From positions 1,178,001-1,242,000 of the forward strand of contig NC_070566.1 in assembly GCF_026914185.1 (NCBI RefSeq): 64,000 nucleotides of DNA. Reading direction: 5' to 3'. The position numbers and the translations under genes were made by a program. Below the pieces are notes generated by a model. That model worked only from the letters and a program-made list of their open reading frames with translations, had not been told where the DNA came from and ran no database searches. Within the stretch, counting starts at the first letter, position 1, and every line of letters starts with the position of its first letter. Shown here one piece after another: positions 1 through 11,786 of the stretch. Source of the DNA: Puccinia triticina (taxonomy: Eukaryota > Basidiomycota > Pucciniomycetes > Pucciniales > Pucciniaceae).

Positions 1-1660
1 ACCCAGATCTCAATTTACACACCCAAAGTCTAAAATTTCAGTATAAAGGAACATGTTTTCCTAAGTCTGTAGTTCATGGCTTTCATGTTTGCTGCTCAGG
101 TTTTTGGTAGGTGTCTTGATTTACGATTTAGGGGGGATCTAGAGCTCTCCAAATGCCAACAGGAAGTCATCCCATGGAGACAGTCAATCTGGGAACTCAG
201 ATTTTTTTGGATTTCAAAGGGAAATCTGTGCTTGATTGTCCCAAATCCTATATCTGCCAAGATTTCCCTGCAAACTCTGAGAAAATATGGGTTTCCAGAT
301 TGACAGGAAGTCCTCCAAACTGTTTCATTTTTTATAATACATTCCCATCAATACAAAATTCAAGACTGTAAACTGACACCTCAACAGATCCTTGTCCAGT
401 TGAAACATAGCATACACTGGAGGACTTCCTGTCACTTTTGAACAGATCTGGAATTTCAGATTTCGCAGGGAAATATGAAATCTGGAACTCTGGATATGTA
501 ACTTTGGGGATCTTTGGGGACCTAGATTTCCCTGCAAAATCTGAAATCTGGCCGGTCAGATCAGACTTTCCAGATTGACAGGAAGTCCTCCACAGAAAAA
601 AGAAAAGAAAAAAACCAGGTCAGCTGCTTTTGGTTGACATGTGGGATGCTCCAACCCCGCTGCTGTTGTAGCTCCACCTGATTGGGTAAATTCCCGTCAA
701 GATCTGAGAACCTCCCAGAAGTGATCTGGAGCCAATAAAGCTAGATTTCCCTGTAAAAATCTAGATGTTTTGGGTCTATATCCGCAACTGCAAAGATGTG
801 GCAGGAAGTCATCCATTAACAGTTACCTTGCATTGATATTCATTTGTGAAGGGATTAAGGCCAAAGAAAGATGTGATAGGAAATTTTAGATTGGCTTTGA
901 AACAAATTAAATAACAGACAAAGTCTGAAAAAAAGGACTAGATACTTACTTGTCAAGGCTTAATTGTATTTGAGCCATGTGAATGGGCTCAATTTTCCTC
1001 AGATGAAAAGTTAAATTCATGACTGATGGGTATAGTGTTGCTGTGTATCTGGCTCATTTACATAGACTAGACAAGACTGATTGGGCTGTGGGATCAAGAA
1101 CAAGATGCATAAAAAAAAAGAAAAAAAAAATTGATAAATCAGACACAGACTAGGAAATAAAAGGAGTGACAAGGATTTTGATCAGGAGTTAAAAATCTGA
1201 GAAAAAAGGGGAGGAAGGAGAGTGATGCAAGTGAAAATTTGAAATTCCAACAATTTGTTTTGATCAGTGGATTTCAACCCAGATCAAGTAGGATAACCTC
1301 AACCTCTGACCAAGTGAAGCTTCCTTCCACTGCAACCATATATTTCAAATATTATGAAATTTCAGATCATAATATTCATCATGGTGGAATCAAGGGCTTA
1401 AAGTTTTCTTTGGTAAATATATAAAGATTTATTTTGAGAACCACCTAGCTTTTTGAATCCTGGAGTGTGGAGAAGAAACAAGGAAAAAAGATGACCTTAT
1501 GAAAGAAAGCAATCTCAATCAATTTCAAAATATCCAAATTAAACATCAAATTTAATTGAAACATGATTTAGAACTTGATAAATTATACCTTGAACTGAGA
1601 AGAAGACTGAATTTCTTATATCTCGGAGAGGTAATAACTGAAAGTAGAATTTCTCAGATT
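1..1660. other. AT-rich intergenic DNA with scattered short repeats
   Basis: No gene could be supported here. The core CAGGAAGTC(A/C)TCC recurs in direct orientation near 160, 303, 578 and 802 and inverted near 420. A second phrase, GATTTCCCTGNAAA, recurs near 261, 523 and 743. This looks like remnants of short inverted-repeat elements downstream of the first secreted-protein gene. The open frames are short and have no recognisable domain. Confidence 0.5.
301..435. repeat. Small inverted-repeat element (MITE-like)
   Basis: The sequence TGACAGGAAGTCCTCC near 301 is mirrored by GGAGGACTTCCTGTCA near 420, giving 16-bp perfect terminal inverted repeats around about 100 bp. A further direct copy of the terminus lies near 577. 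No clear target duplication is visible, so the superfamily is unknown. Confidence 0.45.
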
Positions 1661-1662
1661 TT

Positions 1663-3979
1663 TTAAATTTGGTGAAACACAGTGATTTTATCCAAAAAAT
1701 CCTGATAGGAAGGGATTTGTGAATCATTTGGATGAAGTGCATTGTACTTGGAAACTATATCTTCGTACCAAAATCCAAACAGCAAGATTGAAATCTTGGA
1801 TGCCTCAATTGGTGATTGAAATCCTGCATCATTCAGTTTTATTGATAAATATTTGTGTACAGAACCAAATGAGCTTTCTAGAGACTGAATATATGGAAAT
1901 TTAATTTCAACCCAACCAAAAATTGGTAAGCTGTCAGGAGTTTTATCAAACAGAATCCTAAGGAACCATTTTATTAGTTCATCACAGTTTTCCAAAATTT
2001 TATTTCCTGGAAGTTGGTCTGCAAAACTGTGTATAATGGTGAGTGTCTCAGCTATTTGTGTTATTCTATGACAAAGGAACTTTATTTTAGGATACTTCTG
2101 ATGGTGCCTTGACTCAACCCCCCTTAATCCAACAAAAGCCTCCTGATGACCGGAATTATCTTGAGATTGAGCTACTGGCATGATACAAAGTGGGAAACCA
2201 TTCAAGCTTATCATTTCTCCATTATATAGATCAAAGCGGCTTCTTGACACATAATTTCCAACTTTTTCTGCAATTTGCTTTCTGAAGTTTTCTGGGATAC
2301 CTGAGTATCCATGTTTCAACAATTGTTTGATTGAGATTGTCAGTGATTTTATGTTCCGCTCATGAGTGATGTTTGATATTTTGTCTTCAGTTTCATAGAA
2401 AATGCTACTATGCCAATTTAAATAATTTTTTGTATATTCTCTTATTTTAGAAATAAACTTCCAATAAATCTCAGGGTGATTGGTGAGGTCAAAGCCACCA
2501 AGTTTCAAATCAGACTTCTTGCTATACCAATAACCTAACAATGAAAGTGCTAATTCAGATTTGTGATGTGATTTTGTTCTGTTAAAGTGCCAGTTAGACA
2601 AAACTATTGAAAGTTCTTTCTTGATGCTTTGAAATCTATTTTCAGATTGTTCTGCCTCTTCCCATGTCCCCTCAAACCAACCAAATAATGGAAGGCCATC
2701 TTCAGTTTCTTCCAAGAAAAGATTCCTGTACCATTGCACCAAATCTTCCAACTTAGTTTCAACCTGATGGCCCAGAATCTTTTGGCTTAAACCACATGAA
2801 AGTGAAAGTCCATGAAAAAGCACCAGGATTTCCAGGATTTGAACAATTTTAACCTTTGCATGGCCCATGTTTCTGCTAAATCTCACCCCCTTGCCTCTAA
2901 AACCCTTAGGTAAGATCAAAAAGTCATGCTGACCATGGTCCAGCCTTTCTTTTTGTAGATCACAAGGTTGAATCAATTCAATCGGGGCGCTTTTTAAGGT
3001 TATCCTTTGCCAACACTTATTAGCTGGTAGCTTATTGTTTATTTCTGTCAATTTCTCTCCAAAATCCAACAAAAAAGCCTTGATGACTGGTGACTGACTA
3101 GTATCTCCGAGGTATGTTGCTGCCCAGTCAAGCAGGGGCTCCCAAGGTTCATCTAAATTGATTATTTTGAAGTCCCTTTGGTTATTTTTAACTGTAAACA
3201 CAATTGGTCCCTGCTTCACAGAGATGGCCAGAATTTCTTGGCTTTGTTTCTCATCTTCTTGTGGTTCTCTTTTTAATTTTTTTTGGCAGTAAATGTTTGA
3301 TTCTTCAAGGAGATCTTCCCTCTCACGCTTCTTTGCAATCTTAAGAGTTCTGATCTGCCCATCATCCTGCCCATTATTAGCCACTGATGATTTGGATTTA
3401 GAAACATTCAATGGTTCTATGCCTTCTTGTTACCACCACCCCACCCATCTATGTCAGCGCAGGGGATGAAACATGCAGGGTACTGTTTTAATATCAGCAA
3501 ATTCATGACTTACTCTCCAGCTTGACTCGAACAGGTACGATTGCACGCATAGCTTCAACTCGAGGCCTATCGCCTGGATTGCGCAAAAAGTCTTCCCGTG
3601 ATCCCGAATGATCTAACACGCAGGCATGAGTGACAAATGTATGTACGGCAAGAACCAGCTTCAGCCACACCATAGAAACTGGAAAGCTGAGATAGTATTC
3701 CTGCCCACATTGTGCATGGAAACCTTTACCGGGTTGATTTAAATCAATCTTATCTTCAAAAGAGATGTCGGGTTCTGCTTTGCTTTTTTGACTCAAAAGT
3801 CGACCTCGAGATTCGTGAAAGTTGAGTGGTGATCTAAGATCGTGCAGTTCACTGTCACTGTTTGTCGGTGGTATCGGTTCAGTGCGACATAATGCGGGAT
3901 GAGTACCGATTGTGAACTTCAAATAAGAAAGCAAAGCTAAATTTGTCACAAGAAAACAGAGACGAAAAGCGTCGTTCAT
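1663..3979 (-). CDS. Predicted secreted protein with duplicated WY/GW module, copy A
   Basis: I join three exons on the minus strand: 3709-3979, 3514-3612 and 1663-3425, giving 2,133 nt (710 aa). The ATG at 3979 begins a hydrophobic signal peptide (MNDAFRLCFLVTN...). Intron donors are GTGGGC and GTAAGT and acceptors end TTAG and CAAG; the same junctions work in copies B and C, and each join stays in frame. The mature protein has a lysine/arginine-rich patch, then two related modules, each with WY or WF, then a GLPLFGW/SLPIFGW motif and a WY motif. No known domain is recognised. It is clearly diverged from copies B and C. The donor GTGGGC is weak; because that intron is a multiple of three, retaining it would also leave the frame open. 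Secretion and family membership are inferred from sequence. Confidence 0.65.
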
Positions 3980-4235
3980 CTTGGTAAACTTTGAGAAAAG
4001 ATGGTCTATGAGATTTCCAGTTTGTGAAGAAACTTGTGGGGCTTGGCCTATGTATATACCCGAACAGGGTTTTCATCCTAACTCAACCAAGTCCCTCTTT
4101 ACGTACTTGGAGGGGGGGGGGCGTCCCCCATGGACTCTCTTGCGTAAATATGCAAATACATACATATATATGTCCGCAGTTGCAAACTTGCACGATCTTC
4201 CGACTGATCAAGCCCTGCGCACCACGAGCTGAACA

Positions 4236-4350
4236 AAGCCTCCCAGTGAGGCAGCCCCGCAGGGTGACGGGAGGTCGCACTTCGTGCGAGGCGCTTCGCG
4301 CCGCGCCCCCCGGCAGGCGAGGGACTTGTGCTAAGTTCGTGCGCACCAAA
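4236..4350. repeat. GC-rich hairpin-forming repeat
   Basis: A GC-rich patch of short palindromes (CGCACTTCGTGCG, GCGCTTCGCGC) ends in GAGGGACTTGTGCTAAG. The same terminal phrase flanks GC-rich hairpins near 10461-10510, 38144-38212 and 41608-41670. It is therefore a dispersed family; its function is unknown. Confidence 0.4.
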
Positions 4351-4913
4351 GTTCAAACTTAACAGTCCCTCGAGACTTCAGCTTGAACTCGCGAAGCAAG
4401 CCTCCGTCCGGAGAGACCACCATGCCAAAAAGGGGGTGATAGCGCGCAAGTTGTCGGGGGCTCGCCAACATCGGCAGCAAAGGGACATGGGTAAGTTTGC
4501 CTGCGCAAGTAACGGCAACAATTGTGAAACATGTTTACTGCGAAAAGCGCAGCGCTTGTTGAGCCAGCTGCAGGCTCTTTGGCTTTGGTTTTGAAGTTTG
4601 GCTTTTTTCAAATACACATATAAGCTATGTGAAGCCCCTCTTGAGGGCTTGCAAGAAAAATCACAACTCAGGATTACCTAACTCTGGAGGGGCTTTGGAG
4701 GTTGTGATAGGGGTGCAATGGTGGTCTGCCCCCGCAAGAAATCTGCAATTCCTGTGACATATTGGCTAAATTTACAAGTGATTTGGCCTTACCACAGAGG
4801 GTTGCAACTGATACAACCCCCTTCAAAGTGTTTAAACTTTGGATAATATAAAAGCCCTGTATCTTGGCCATTTTTTGATGAAATATGATTTCAGGAGTGG
4901 AAATCCCCTTCAC

Positions 4914-5076
4914 TTATGGTGTTCAAAATTGCATAAGATTTTTTTACATAAAATCATAAACTGCAATTTTGGCTGGGAGATGTCACTTCAAGTTTTATGC
5001 ACGCTGACATCTCCCAGCCAAAATTGGCTTTATGATTTTATGTAAACCATGACATATGCAATTTTGAACACCATAA
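4914..5076. mobile_element. MITE, TTATGGTGTTCAAA family, copy 1
   Basis: Terminal inverted repeats TTATGGTGTTCAAAATTGCA and its complement enclose about 160 bp that folds almost entirely on itself; the inner arms both carry TGACATCTCCCAGCCAAAAT. A second member of the family is at 40092-40274. The TA at each edge could be a Tc1/mariner-type target, but this is not certain. Confidence 0.65.
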
Positions 5077-6480
5077 CTGACAGCTGTTGGAGTGGCTCAA
5101 GAGGGCCCCAAGGGAACTGCTACTAGAGCCAGTGAATTTATTTCATAAATGAGTGGGAGCTAGCTCAGAGAGATGTGTCATTCTACAGGGATCTCTGCTG
5201 AGATACACCCAGGGAGTCCTGCGACAAGGATATCCCAAGGAATCCTTGAGGATTCCCCATAGTGCCCCTGCGCAAGGTTGGACCAGCGGCTGCTGGTCCA
5301 CACGTTCATGTGCTCTCCACCAAATGGATCACAGGGGCTCCTCATGATGATCATCCAAGGATACCAATTCTGCCAGCCGTGGAATCCACGTGGAGCACGG
5401 TACCAAGCTGGTGAAAAAAGGCCTGCACCTAAAAACAACACTGACAGGATTTGAAGCAGAGCTCTGTGACAGGACATACCCAGAAGCATTGATTGGCAGC
5501 TACACTATTCCAGATTGTGAGGGGGCTTGTTTTTAAATATTTGACCCACTCAAGAAGCCGTTTGCGAGTCAATTTTCCAGCAAAGTTTTTTTTTCTTCCT
5601 TTCAATTACATATTTTCTTGAACTTTCAACACTTCAGGACCAGCCTGAGCTAGTCCTGGTTGGAAGTGAAAAAAAAAGTTGTGGTGGTGGAACCAATGTG
5701 AGCAACAAGCCAACGTGGTCTCCACATGTTACAGGAGTGTGCTTTGTGGAACCAATGGGGAAAAGTGACAAACATGTTGGTTCCATGGGGAAAATGATGT
5801 TCTGTAGAACCAACCAGCTTACCAAGCACTTACCAAGCCAATCCTTGTCAGTTCCACGGATCAACAGCTCCTTTTTGGATCCACAAACCTGCTTGCAAGG
5901 AAGTACCCCCGGTGTCCAAAGGGTAGGGATGACACTGGGTACCAGTTGGCAGGTACGGGTGCGGCTGTCTGAATTTTGTGAAAATTTGGCCAGGTACCTG
6001 CACCCACCATGGGTACCCAGGTGCAAAGTGCCATCTCTAATTACATATGTTCATCACATATAGATTACTTCCCCTCAAGATCATCTACCGGCTTCCCAGA
6101 CGTGATCTATTACTCAATAAAATAGTTTTGGAAGTCTGAATAAAAATCTGTGAGGGTTTAAGATGGGAAGTGAAGTCACCTGGGTCCCAGTCTACAGTTG
6201 CGCGCGGCAAATCACTATACATGGTCCCCCGCAAAAGTTGGACTGCTTGCGCAGGCTGACATGAGACCCCCAACTGAGGTCCCTGAAACCCAACAACCAC
6301 ATTTTTGGTGTGCCTGGGGTGAGGGCTCTTCAGAACTATCGCAGCAAAGCAATCCACCCAGTAGTAGTTTTTTTTTTTTTTTGTACTCCATCATCCGGAC
6401 ATATGGCTTTAGGCCGCATAATTATGGCCTTAGGAGTAATATAAACCCATAATCATGGGATAAGCACACAGCCATGTACA
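5077..6480. other. Intergenic DNA without a supported gene
   Basis: Only short open frames without recognisable motifs are present. A phrase near 6192-6222 (CAGTTGCGCGCGGCAAATC) is repeated in inverted orientation near 7055-7085, so this stretch and the next may belong to one old inverted-repeat element of about 0.9 kb. Confidence 0.35.
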
Positions 6481-6492
6481 TACTGCCCATAC

Positions 6493-6819
6493 CTGTCCCT
6501 CGCCTTCAGAATTTTCATCATCATCTAAAGAGGCACGTATAAAATTCATGACATCATTTGCCTCATCAGCTTGCTTGATTTCCTGCTCTTGAGACTGTGT
6601 TAACTTGTCTTGAGAATCATTGTAAGCGCCAGTAGGGGTTGAGGTTTTGTCGTCCTCTCCATCAGAATCAACCTGTATTGGGGATCAAACGTTAACCGCT
6701 TTTGATTTCATTTTTGCTGCTTCGATTTTCTTCCTTGATTCCAGGGCCTTCACGTTTTCTGTGGCCTTTTTTTCAAGGCGCCGACGTTGTTGCTGTGCAT
6801 TCTTTGCCTTACTTGGCAT
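6493..6819 (-). pseudogene. Broken N-terminal exon of an unknown transposon or host protein
   Basis: Read on the minus strand from the ATG at 6819, the frame encodes a lysine/arginine/glutamine-rich start (MPSKAKNAQQQRRR), then a stop codon TGA at 6685-6687, and continues in the same frame into an acidic Ser/Asp/Glu-rich stretch up to a plausible donor (CAG|GTATGG) at 6492. The composition persists on both sides of the stop, suggesting one former exon of 109 codons broken by a single nonsense change, perhaps CGA to TGA. I cannot name the protein, and no downstream exon is evident. Confidence 0.4.
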
Positions 6820-7549
6820 TTCTGAGCTAAAAAAAACTTTCAATCAGCCAGATGCTTGTTGAGAAATCCATCACAGTCTATTTACGTGCTCACTGGGCTA
6901 TCTACAATTTTTCTTGCACCGTGGAAAGTGATCAACATAGACAATTTTCTTGCTGCCTGGAGCCCTCGCCACCAGGATACCGGCGGGGATCCCCGTACCC
7001 CGGGGGAATTTTCAAAAAAATTCTGGGCCTCAACCATCCGGACATCTCGAAATTGTGTACAGCGATTTGCCGTGCGCAACTGTACCTCAACCTGCCCCAT
7101 CATGGTTTTTTTTTATCATTCATCACACCCTATGATATACAAAAAAGACACACTAATAGGTTAGAAGATATCCAGGCCTCTCATACTTCTAATTCTAAAT
7201 GTAGAGGGTGATTTCACAAAGACAATAGCGCTGAACCAATGACTAGAGCTTGATTTAACTCTTGCACCAAAACCACCTGTAAGGCCTAAGTCCCAACCAA
7301 AGAAAGCCGTAGTCCCTCTTGAAGGGCTTCATTTAATTTGAAAAACACTGCACTTCTGCCTCTTGGTGCACATTTTAAACTGGTAAACATATTTTTTTGA
7401 GCTGGGCTGTGTTTTTCCTCAGCAAAACTTGGAGCACATTTTTTCCTTTTCAGCTTACAATGTTTACCTGGGTGGGTAACAACGGTACACCAAATACTAT
7501 ACATGTATTTGTATATGGCATGTATTGTATTGTTTTGTATAGCATATAC
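6820..7549. other. Intergenic DNA up to the CACTA-like element
   Basis: No gene is supported. The last 80 bases are rich in TGTAT and CATATAC words and appear to be the left half of an AT-rich sequence into which the following element inserted; the right half resumes after 10022. Confidence 0.35.
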
Positions 7550-8764
7550 CACCAGGAAAAAAAAATAGTCACTTGATGGCAAGTGACATGATGCAGCTTT
7601 GGTTTCTGCTCCAGAGCTACTCCAGCGCTGCTCCAAGTCTGCTCCACCAGCACTTGTAGAGCTTGCAGGACTGCACCAGAGCACTCAATGTGGCACAGTC
7701 AGCTGATCCTAATTTTTTCCCAGGAACAGCTGATGCTCATCATAAGCTGAGCAGTAGGCATTGACTGAGCCTGGGCCAAAGCTGAGCATTGGCTGAGCCT
7801 GGGCCACAGCTGATCATTGGATATTCCAAGCCTGAATCAAATCCAAGTGTCAGCTGGACCAAGAATATTCCAAATCTGAGCATCAGCTTAGCCAACAATG
7901 GTCCAAAGCTGAGCATCATCTTGGAGAAGGCTTGTGCAGAGCTTAGGATCAGCTGGGACAATACTGTTCCAAAGATTAACACCAGCTGGGCCAAAAATTT
8001 TCAAAAGCTGAGAATTGGCTGAGCCAATGCTGGTACAAAGCTGAGCATTGGCTGAGCCAAGGCTGTTCCAAAGCTGAGTATCAGATTTTTTGAGACTATT
8101 CAAAAGATTAATATCCCCTGAGCCAAGGCTGTTCCACAGCTGAGCATCAGCTGAGCCAAGGCTGTTCCACAGCTGAGCATCAGCTGAGCCAAGGCTGGTC
8201 CACAGCTGAGCATCAGCTGAGCCAAGGCTGGTCCACAGCTGAGCTTTATCTTAGCCAAGGTTGGTCCACAGCTGAGCATAAGCTGAGCCAAGGCTGGTCC
8301 ACAGATGAGCATAAGCTGTTACAGGAGTGGTCAGACTCAGAATCTGAGCATTGGCTGGGCCAAGATTTATCCAAAGCTGAAAATCAGCTGAGCCAATACT
8401 GGTCCAAAGCTGAGCATTGGCTGGGCCAATGATAGTCCTAATCTGAGTCTAAGCTGAGCCATGACTGGAATAAAGCTGAAAATAAGCTGGGCCAGGACTG
8501 GTTCTGATCTGGGCAACAAAGCTGAGCATGAGCTGGGCACCAAAGCTGAGCATAAGCTGGGAGCTAAAGCTGAGTATCAGCTGACCAGAAATGGGGACCA
8601 GTGGTGCCCAGCAAAAACTGAGGATCTCCTGTGGAAATTCTTAAACTGGTTAGATGGTGGGTAGATGGTGGGTAGATGATGGGTAGATGTTGGGTAGATG
8701 GTGGGTAGCCCGCTGGAGCTGGCATGATGTCACTTGTCATCAAGTGACTATTTTTTTTTCCTGG
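7550..8764. mobile_element. CACTA-like non-autonomous element 1 (right tip split by an LTR)
   Basis: The left terminus CACCAGGAAAAAAAAATAG and the right terminus (complement, ending CCTGG at 8764 plus TG at 10020-10021) form inverted repeats that continue through CACTTGATGGCAAGTGACAT. A 3-bp flank TAC occurs at 7547-7549 and 10022-10024. Termini starting CAC, a 3-bp duplication and dense subterminal repeats are typical of the CACTA superfamily, though no transposase is present. The interior (7740-8600) is an array of 33-bp units of the type GCTGAGCATCAGCTGAGCCA; a 12-bp GGGTAGATGGT array lies at 8655-8705. A second copy is at 54061-55818 in reverse orientation. Confidence 0.65.
7740..8600. 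repeat. 33-bp tandem repeat array inside the CACTA-like element
   Basis: GAGCCAAGGCT starts at 8120, 8153, 8186 and 8219, giving a period of 33 bp; more diverged units extend from about 7740 to 8600. As 33 is divisible by three, open frames of 11-residue repeats (LAQLMLSCGPA) appear on the complement, but these are probably by-products of the array. Confidence 0.8.
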
Positions 8765-10014
8765 TGTCAGGCTCGGTGATGCCAAGACACTAAGTCCTCT
8801 AGCTACACGAGTGACTGCGGCGAGTGGGCGCGTCTGTAGATGCGGTAAGATGATGGTTTATAAAGATTTATATCCCTGATGGGATGTAACGGAGGGGCCG
8901 CGAGAGCAGCGGAATGGTTAAGGTGCCCTCCGGGGCGGTTCTTACAGGGCCTGACAAGCAGGGGTAGTATGTCCTGTGTTGTCTGGGGTCCGACAAGCGG
9001 GGGTTGTTCGACAAGTTCCCAAGTATATAATTGATGGGGATTACTCCCGAGATGATAAAGAGAAAATGAGCTGGACTTACTGTTGGAGCAGGAGTCCAGC
9101 GACGAGCAATGAATCTAAAAACAATCTAACACAAGCTGAGAGCGAACTGATCAACAAATATGTTCGGCGAAGTAGTGCGCTGCTGGGCGGTTAAAGTGAT
9201 TGATGATTCTGGGGAGCCAGAGTCCTCCCAACACCGGCTTTTATGCTGTTTCTGGGAGGCTCGTCGGCTCGCTATTCTCCTGGATGGCCTTCCAATACAT
9301 TTTGTTGGAAGGCACAGCCTCTTTACTGGTCTTGCTACTCGTAAGACCCGTATCTCTTGGATACCGGTCACAAGGAAGATTCTTTCTTCTTGGAACTCGT
9401 TTAAAGAGTTCTACTCGAAATGACACGCTAGAGATCCTCTGCTCTCGAGTGGAGGATCACTAGGAGTCGGTTCCTATGCGGAGCTCTTCGGCGATTCGTG
9501 TCCGAGTCTTTCCGCTACTGTTGCTGCGACGGAGCTCGGAAGAAGATTGCTACCACGCGACCAGGTACTGTAGTTCTCTGAGTCGCGTGGCTTGATTGTT
9601 TAGCCGCCTACTGGCGGCTGTTGTTTCCATGCGACCAGGTACTACAGTACTCTGTATCGCGTGGCTGAGTGATTTAGCCGCTAACAAGCCCACGTAGTTT
9701 TCGCGCAACCAGTGGCTGTCTGCTGAGTATTACGTGGGTCTTCTGAGTGGGTCTTTTTATACATGCTCCCTTGTTTTTGTTACTTGTACCTAGTTGGGAT
9801 ATATTGTACAGAAGAGATTCTGGACCGCGCGGCGGTCCCGTTGGTGTCTAGCTTCTCTAGGAAGCTATTTGTAATATTTAAAACAATTTAAAACAAATCT
9901 ATGCTGCGCAGAGATCCGCGCTGCGGTCTGCTCTGCACCCGGTTTACGGTGCTCTTGGCTGCGCTACCGGAGCTGCAGGCGGGGCTCTATTCTAGAATGG
10001 TAGCCCGGCTGACA
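8765..10014. mobile_element. Solo LTR with 5-bp target duplication
   Basis: The segment begins TGTCAG and ends CTGACA and is flanked on both sides by CCTGG (8760-8764 and 10015-10019). TG...CA ends, a short terminal inverted repeat and a 5-bp duplication are the standard signature of an LTR. At 1,250 bp without coding capacity it is best explained as a solo LTR left by recombination. It contains two related boxes near 9560 and 9632 (GCGACCAGGTACTGTAG and a variant). The internal part of its parent element is not in the window. It landed in the right terminus of the CACTA-like element, so it is younger than that element. Confidence 0.7.
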
Positions 10015-10021
10015 CCTGGTG

Positions 10022-11779
10022 TACATTGTATTTGTATTGTATTTTTTATCCAATACAATACAATGTATTTTTTGCATAATGTATTGCCCTCCCCAAATGT
10101 AATATTTTGTGGTTTGGCAAGGTCAACACATTTTTTTGAAATAAATTGTATTGTATTGGGTGACCAATGCAATACAAATACGCTAAGAAATTTTGCATTC
10201 AAAAATAAATTCAATACAATGTAATACAACACACATATTGCATTTTTTGCACTCTTGTGGGTAACAAAAAACACAGGAGCTGCATACATCTGTAGCATTT
10301 AAATGACTGCTTAAAGCTTTTGTGGACAGACATAAATTTGGTACCCACAAAGCTGTATTAGAACAGGTGTAACACATAGTTTTTAGCATAGTATTTCAGT
10401 GTTGATGTAAACTAGAGCACAAAGCGGCTCCGCCGCTGCAGGGTGCAAAGCAAACTTAACACAAGTCCCTCCCTGTGCTCGCGGGGCGCGAGTGCAGGAG
10501 GGACTTGTGCCTAATGTCCAACATTTGGCTTGAGGCTGCCCAGCCAAATGTTGAAAAATGCCTTCTAACCCAAATATCACCGTATACCCCTCTGATTTAT
10601 TCACAGCCTCCGGTACCATTAGAATCCTCTTTCATTTCTACATAATCTCAGCAGTCCAAAACAACACCTACTGCCTTCCCCTAATAAAAAAATTAATGTA
10701 AAAATTCCACCTGAGAGCCTATCCGGCCTGATGTAGACTGGATCACCCATCTGGCCTAAACACATGAAGATAAGGTTAGACATCAGGCGTTGAGGAACTC
10801 CGTCCGGTGCTAGGCCGGCGGCAGTTGGGGGAGGGGAATGGAAAAGAAAAGAAAACTAAGATGTATGCCCTCCGGGGTGATTGGCCGAAAATGAGCGCGG
10901 TGAGCCGTGTAGCGTTCGGGGGGTTTGATTTTACGACGGCGGGAGATGCACGTCGGCGGGTTTGTTTTGAGAATGAAGCCGGGGATACTGCCGGCGGGAT
11001 GTGATCTAAACCAGAGAAGTGGAAGAGATCGGCGTTTGCGGGGTAATAAACTTAGAAGACGTGTGAAAAACTGGGAATACGGGCGGAAATGGCGCCAAAA
11101 CAGTAACTTTGATTTGATGGAGAACTTAGGAAATTTCTGGTTCAGAGTAGGTCCATGCCGCTCCAAACCAAAGCCGGAGTTTGAACTGAACTCAAACTCT
11201 GGAGCTTGTGACATCTAACAGACAGCTCATCACAACCTAGCGCGCACACGCGCGCTACAAGCAAGACAAGACAGAAAACAGAACAGAACAACAACAAAAC
11301 AAAAACCAAGACCAACCCTCCTCATCCAAACCTGTCCAAAGCGCGCAGAGTGAAAGATAAAAAAAGCAAACAACATGATGAAAAGAAAACTGACCAGAAA
11401 ACTAAAACACCAACACAAAAACAAAGGAAAAGAAAGAAGGAAGGAAAAGAAAACCTGAAACTCCTTGAGGATGCGCGCCACGCCGCGCCATTGAAACTTG
11501 AGGTCTTGATGTCTTGACTCTTGACGTCCTCCGGCGCGCGCCATGCGCGGCAAAAAGCTTGAGCCTCCGCGTGTACCAGATTGTCCACCACATCCACCCA
11601 CGACTTGCAGTCTGTCCCTAGAATGCTCGTCCAATGCCCGTGCCTAAAGAAAATCCAAGCCCTGAAGAGGAAAGAGAAAGAAACCAGGCGCGCCCGCGGT
11701 GCTCACAAGCGTGGCAAGGAGTAGAGTTTTCGAAAATCGCGGTAGTAACTACCCGGGAGGTGCACACTTGGAGAGGAAC
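10022..11779. other. AT-rich then GC-rich intergenic DNA downstream of the gypsy element
   Basis: 10022-10300 is full of CAATACAAT/TTGTATT words that can pair. A GC-rich hairpin (ACAAGTCCCTCC ... GGAGGGACTTGTGC) lies at 10461-10510. At 11200-11220 the sequence ends GACATCTAACA, which read on the minus strand would be an LTR-like start TGTTAGATGTC, but no partner LTR was found. 11270-11460 is rich in AAAC/GAAA words. No host gene is supported. Confidence 0.4.
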
Positions 11780-11786
11780 TTACTTG
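11701..11786 (-). repeat. About 90-bp module repeated three times within the gypsy element, copy 1
   Basis: Read on the minus strand, GTAAGTTCCTC...GTGCACCTCC...AAAACTCTAC...TTGTGAGC occurs here at the end of pol and again at 15409-15500 and 15808-15905 between protease and RT. The copies are diverged but share order and spacing. The two spacer copies encode related peptides (GELKVSSSQ, TSRQDAT/TSGQDAT). Confidence 0.6.

Noticed and set aside
7888..8312. Direct repeats that could be mistaken for a CRISPR array or a repeat protein gene
   Set aside because: The 33-bp units have no spacers, drift gradually, and sit inside a transposon with inverted termini. The open frames follow from a period divisible by three.
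11200..11220. LTR-like start TGTTAGATGTC (minus strand) as the 3' LTR of the gypsy element
   Set aside because: No second copy was found in the 5' flank (18366-20484), and no polypurine tract precedes it.
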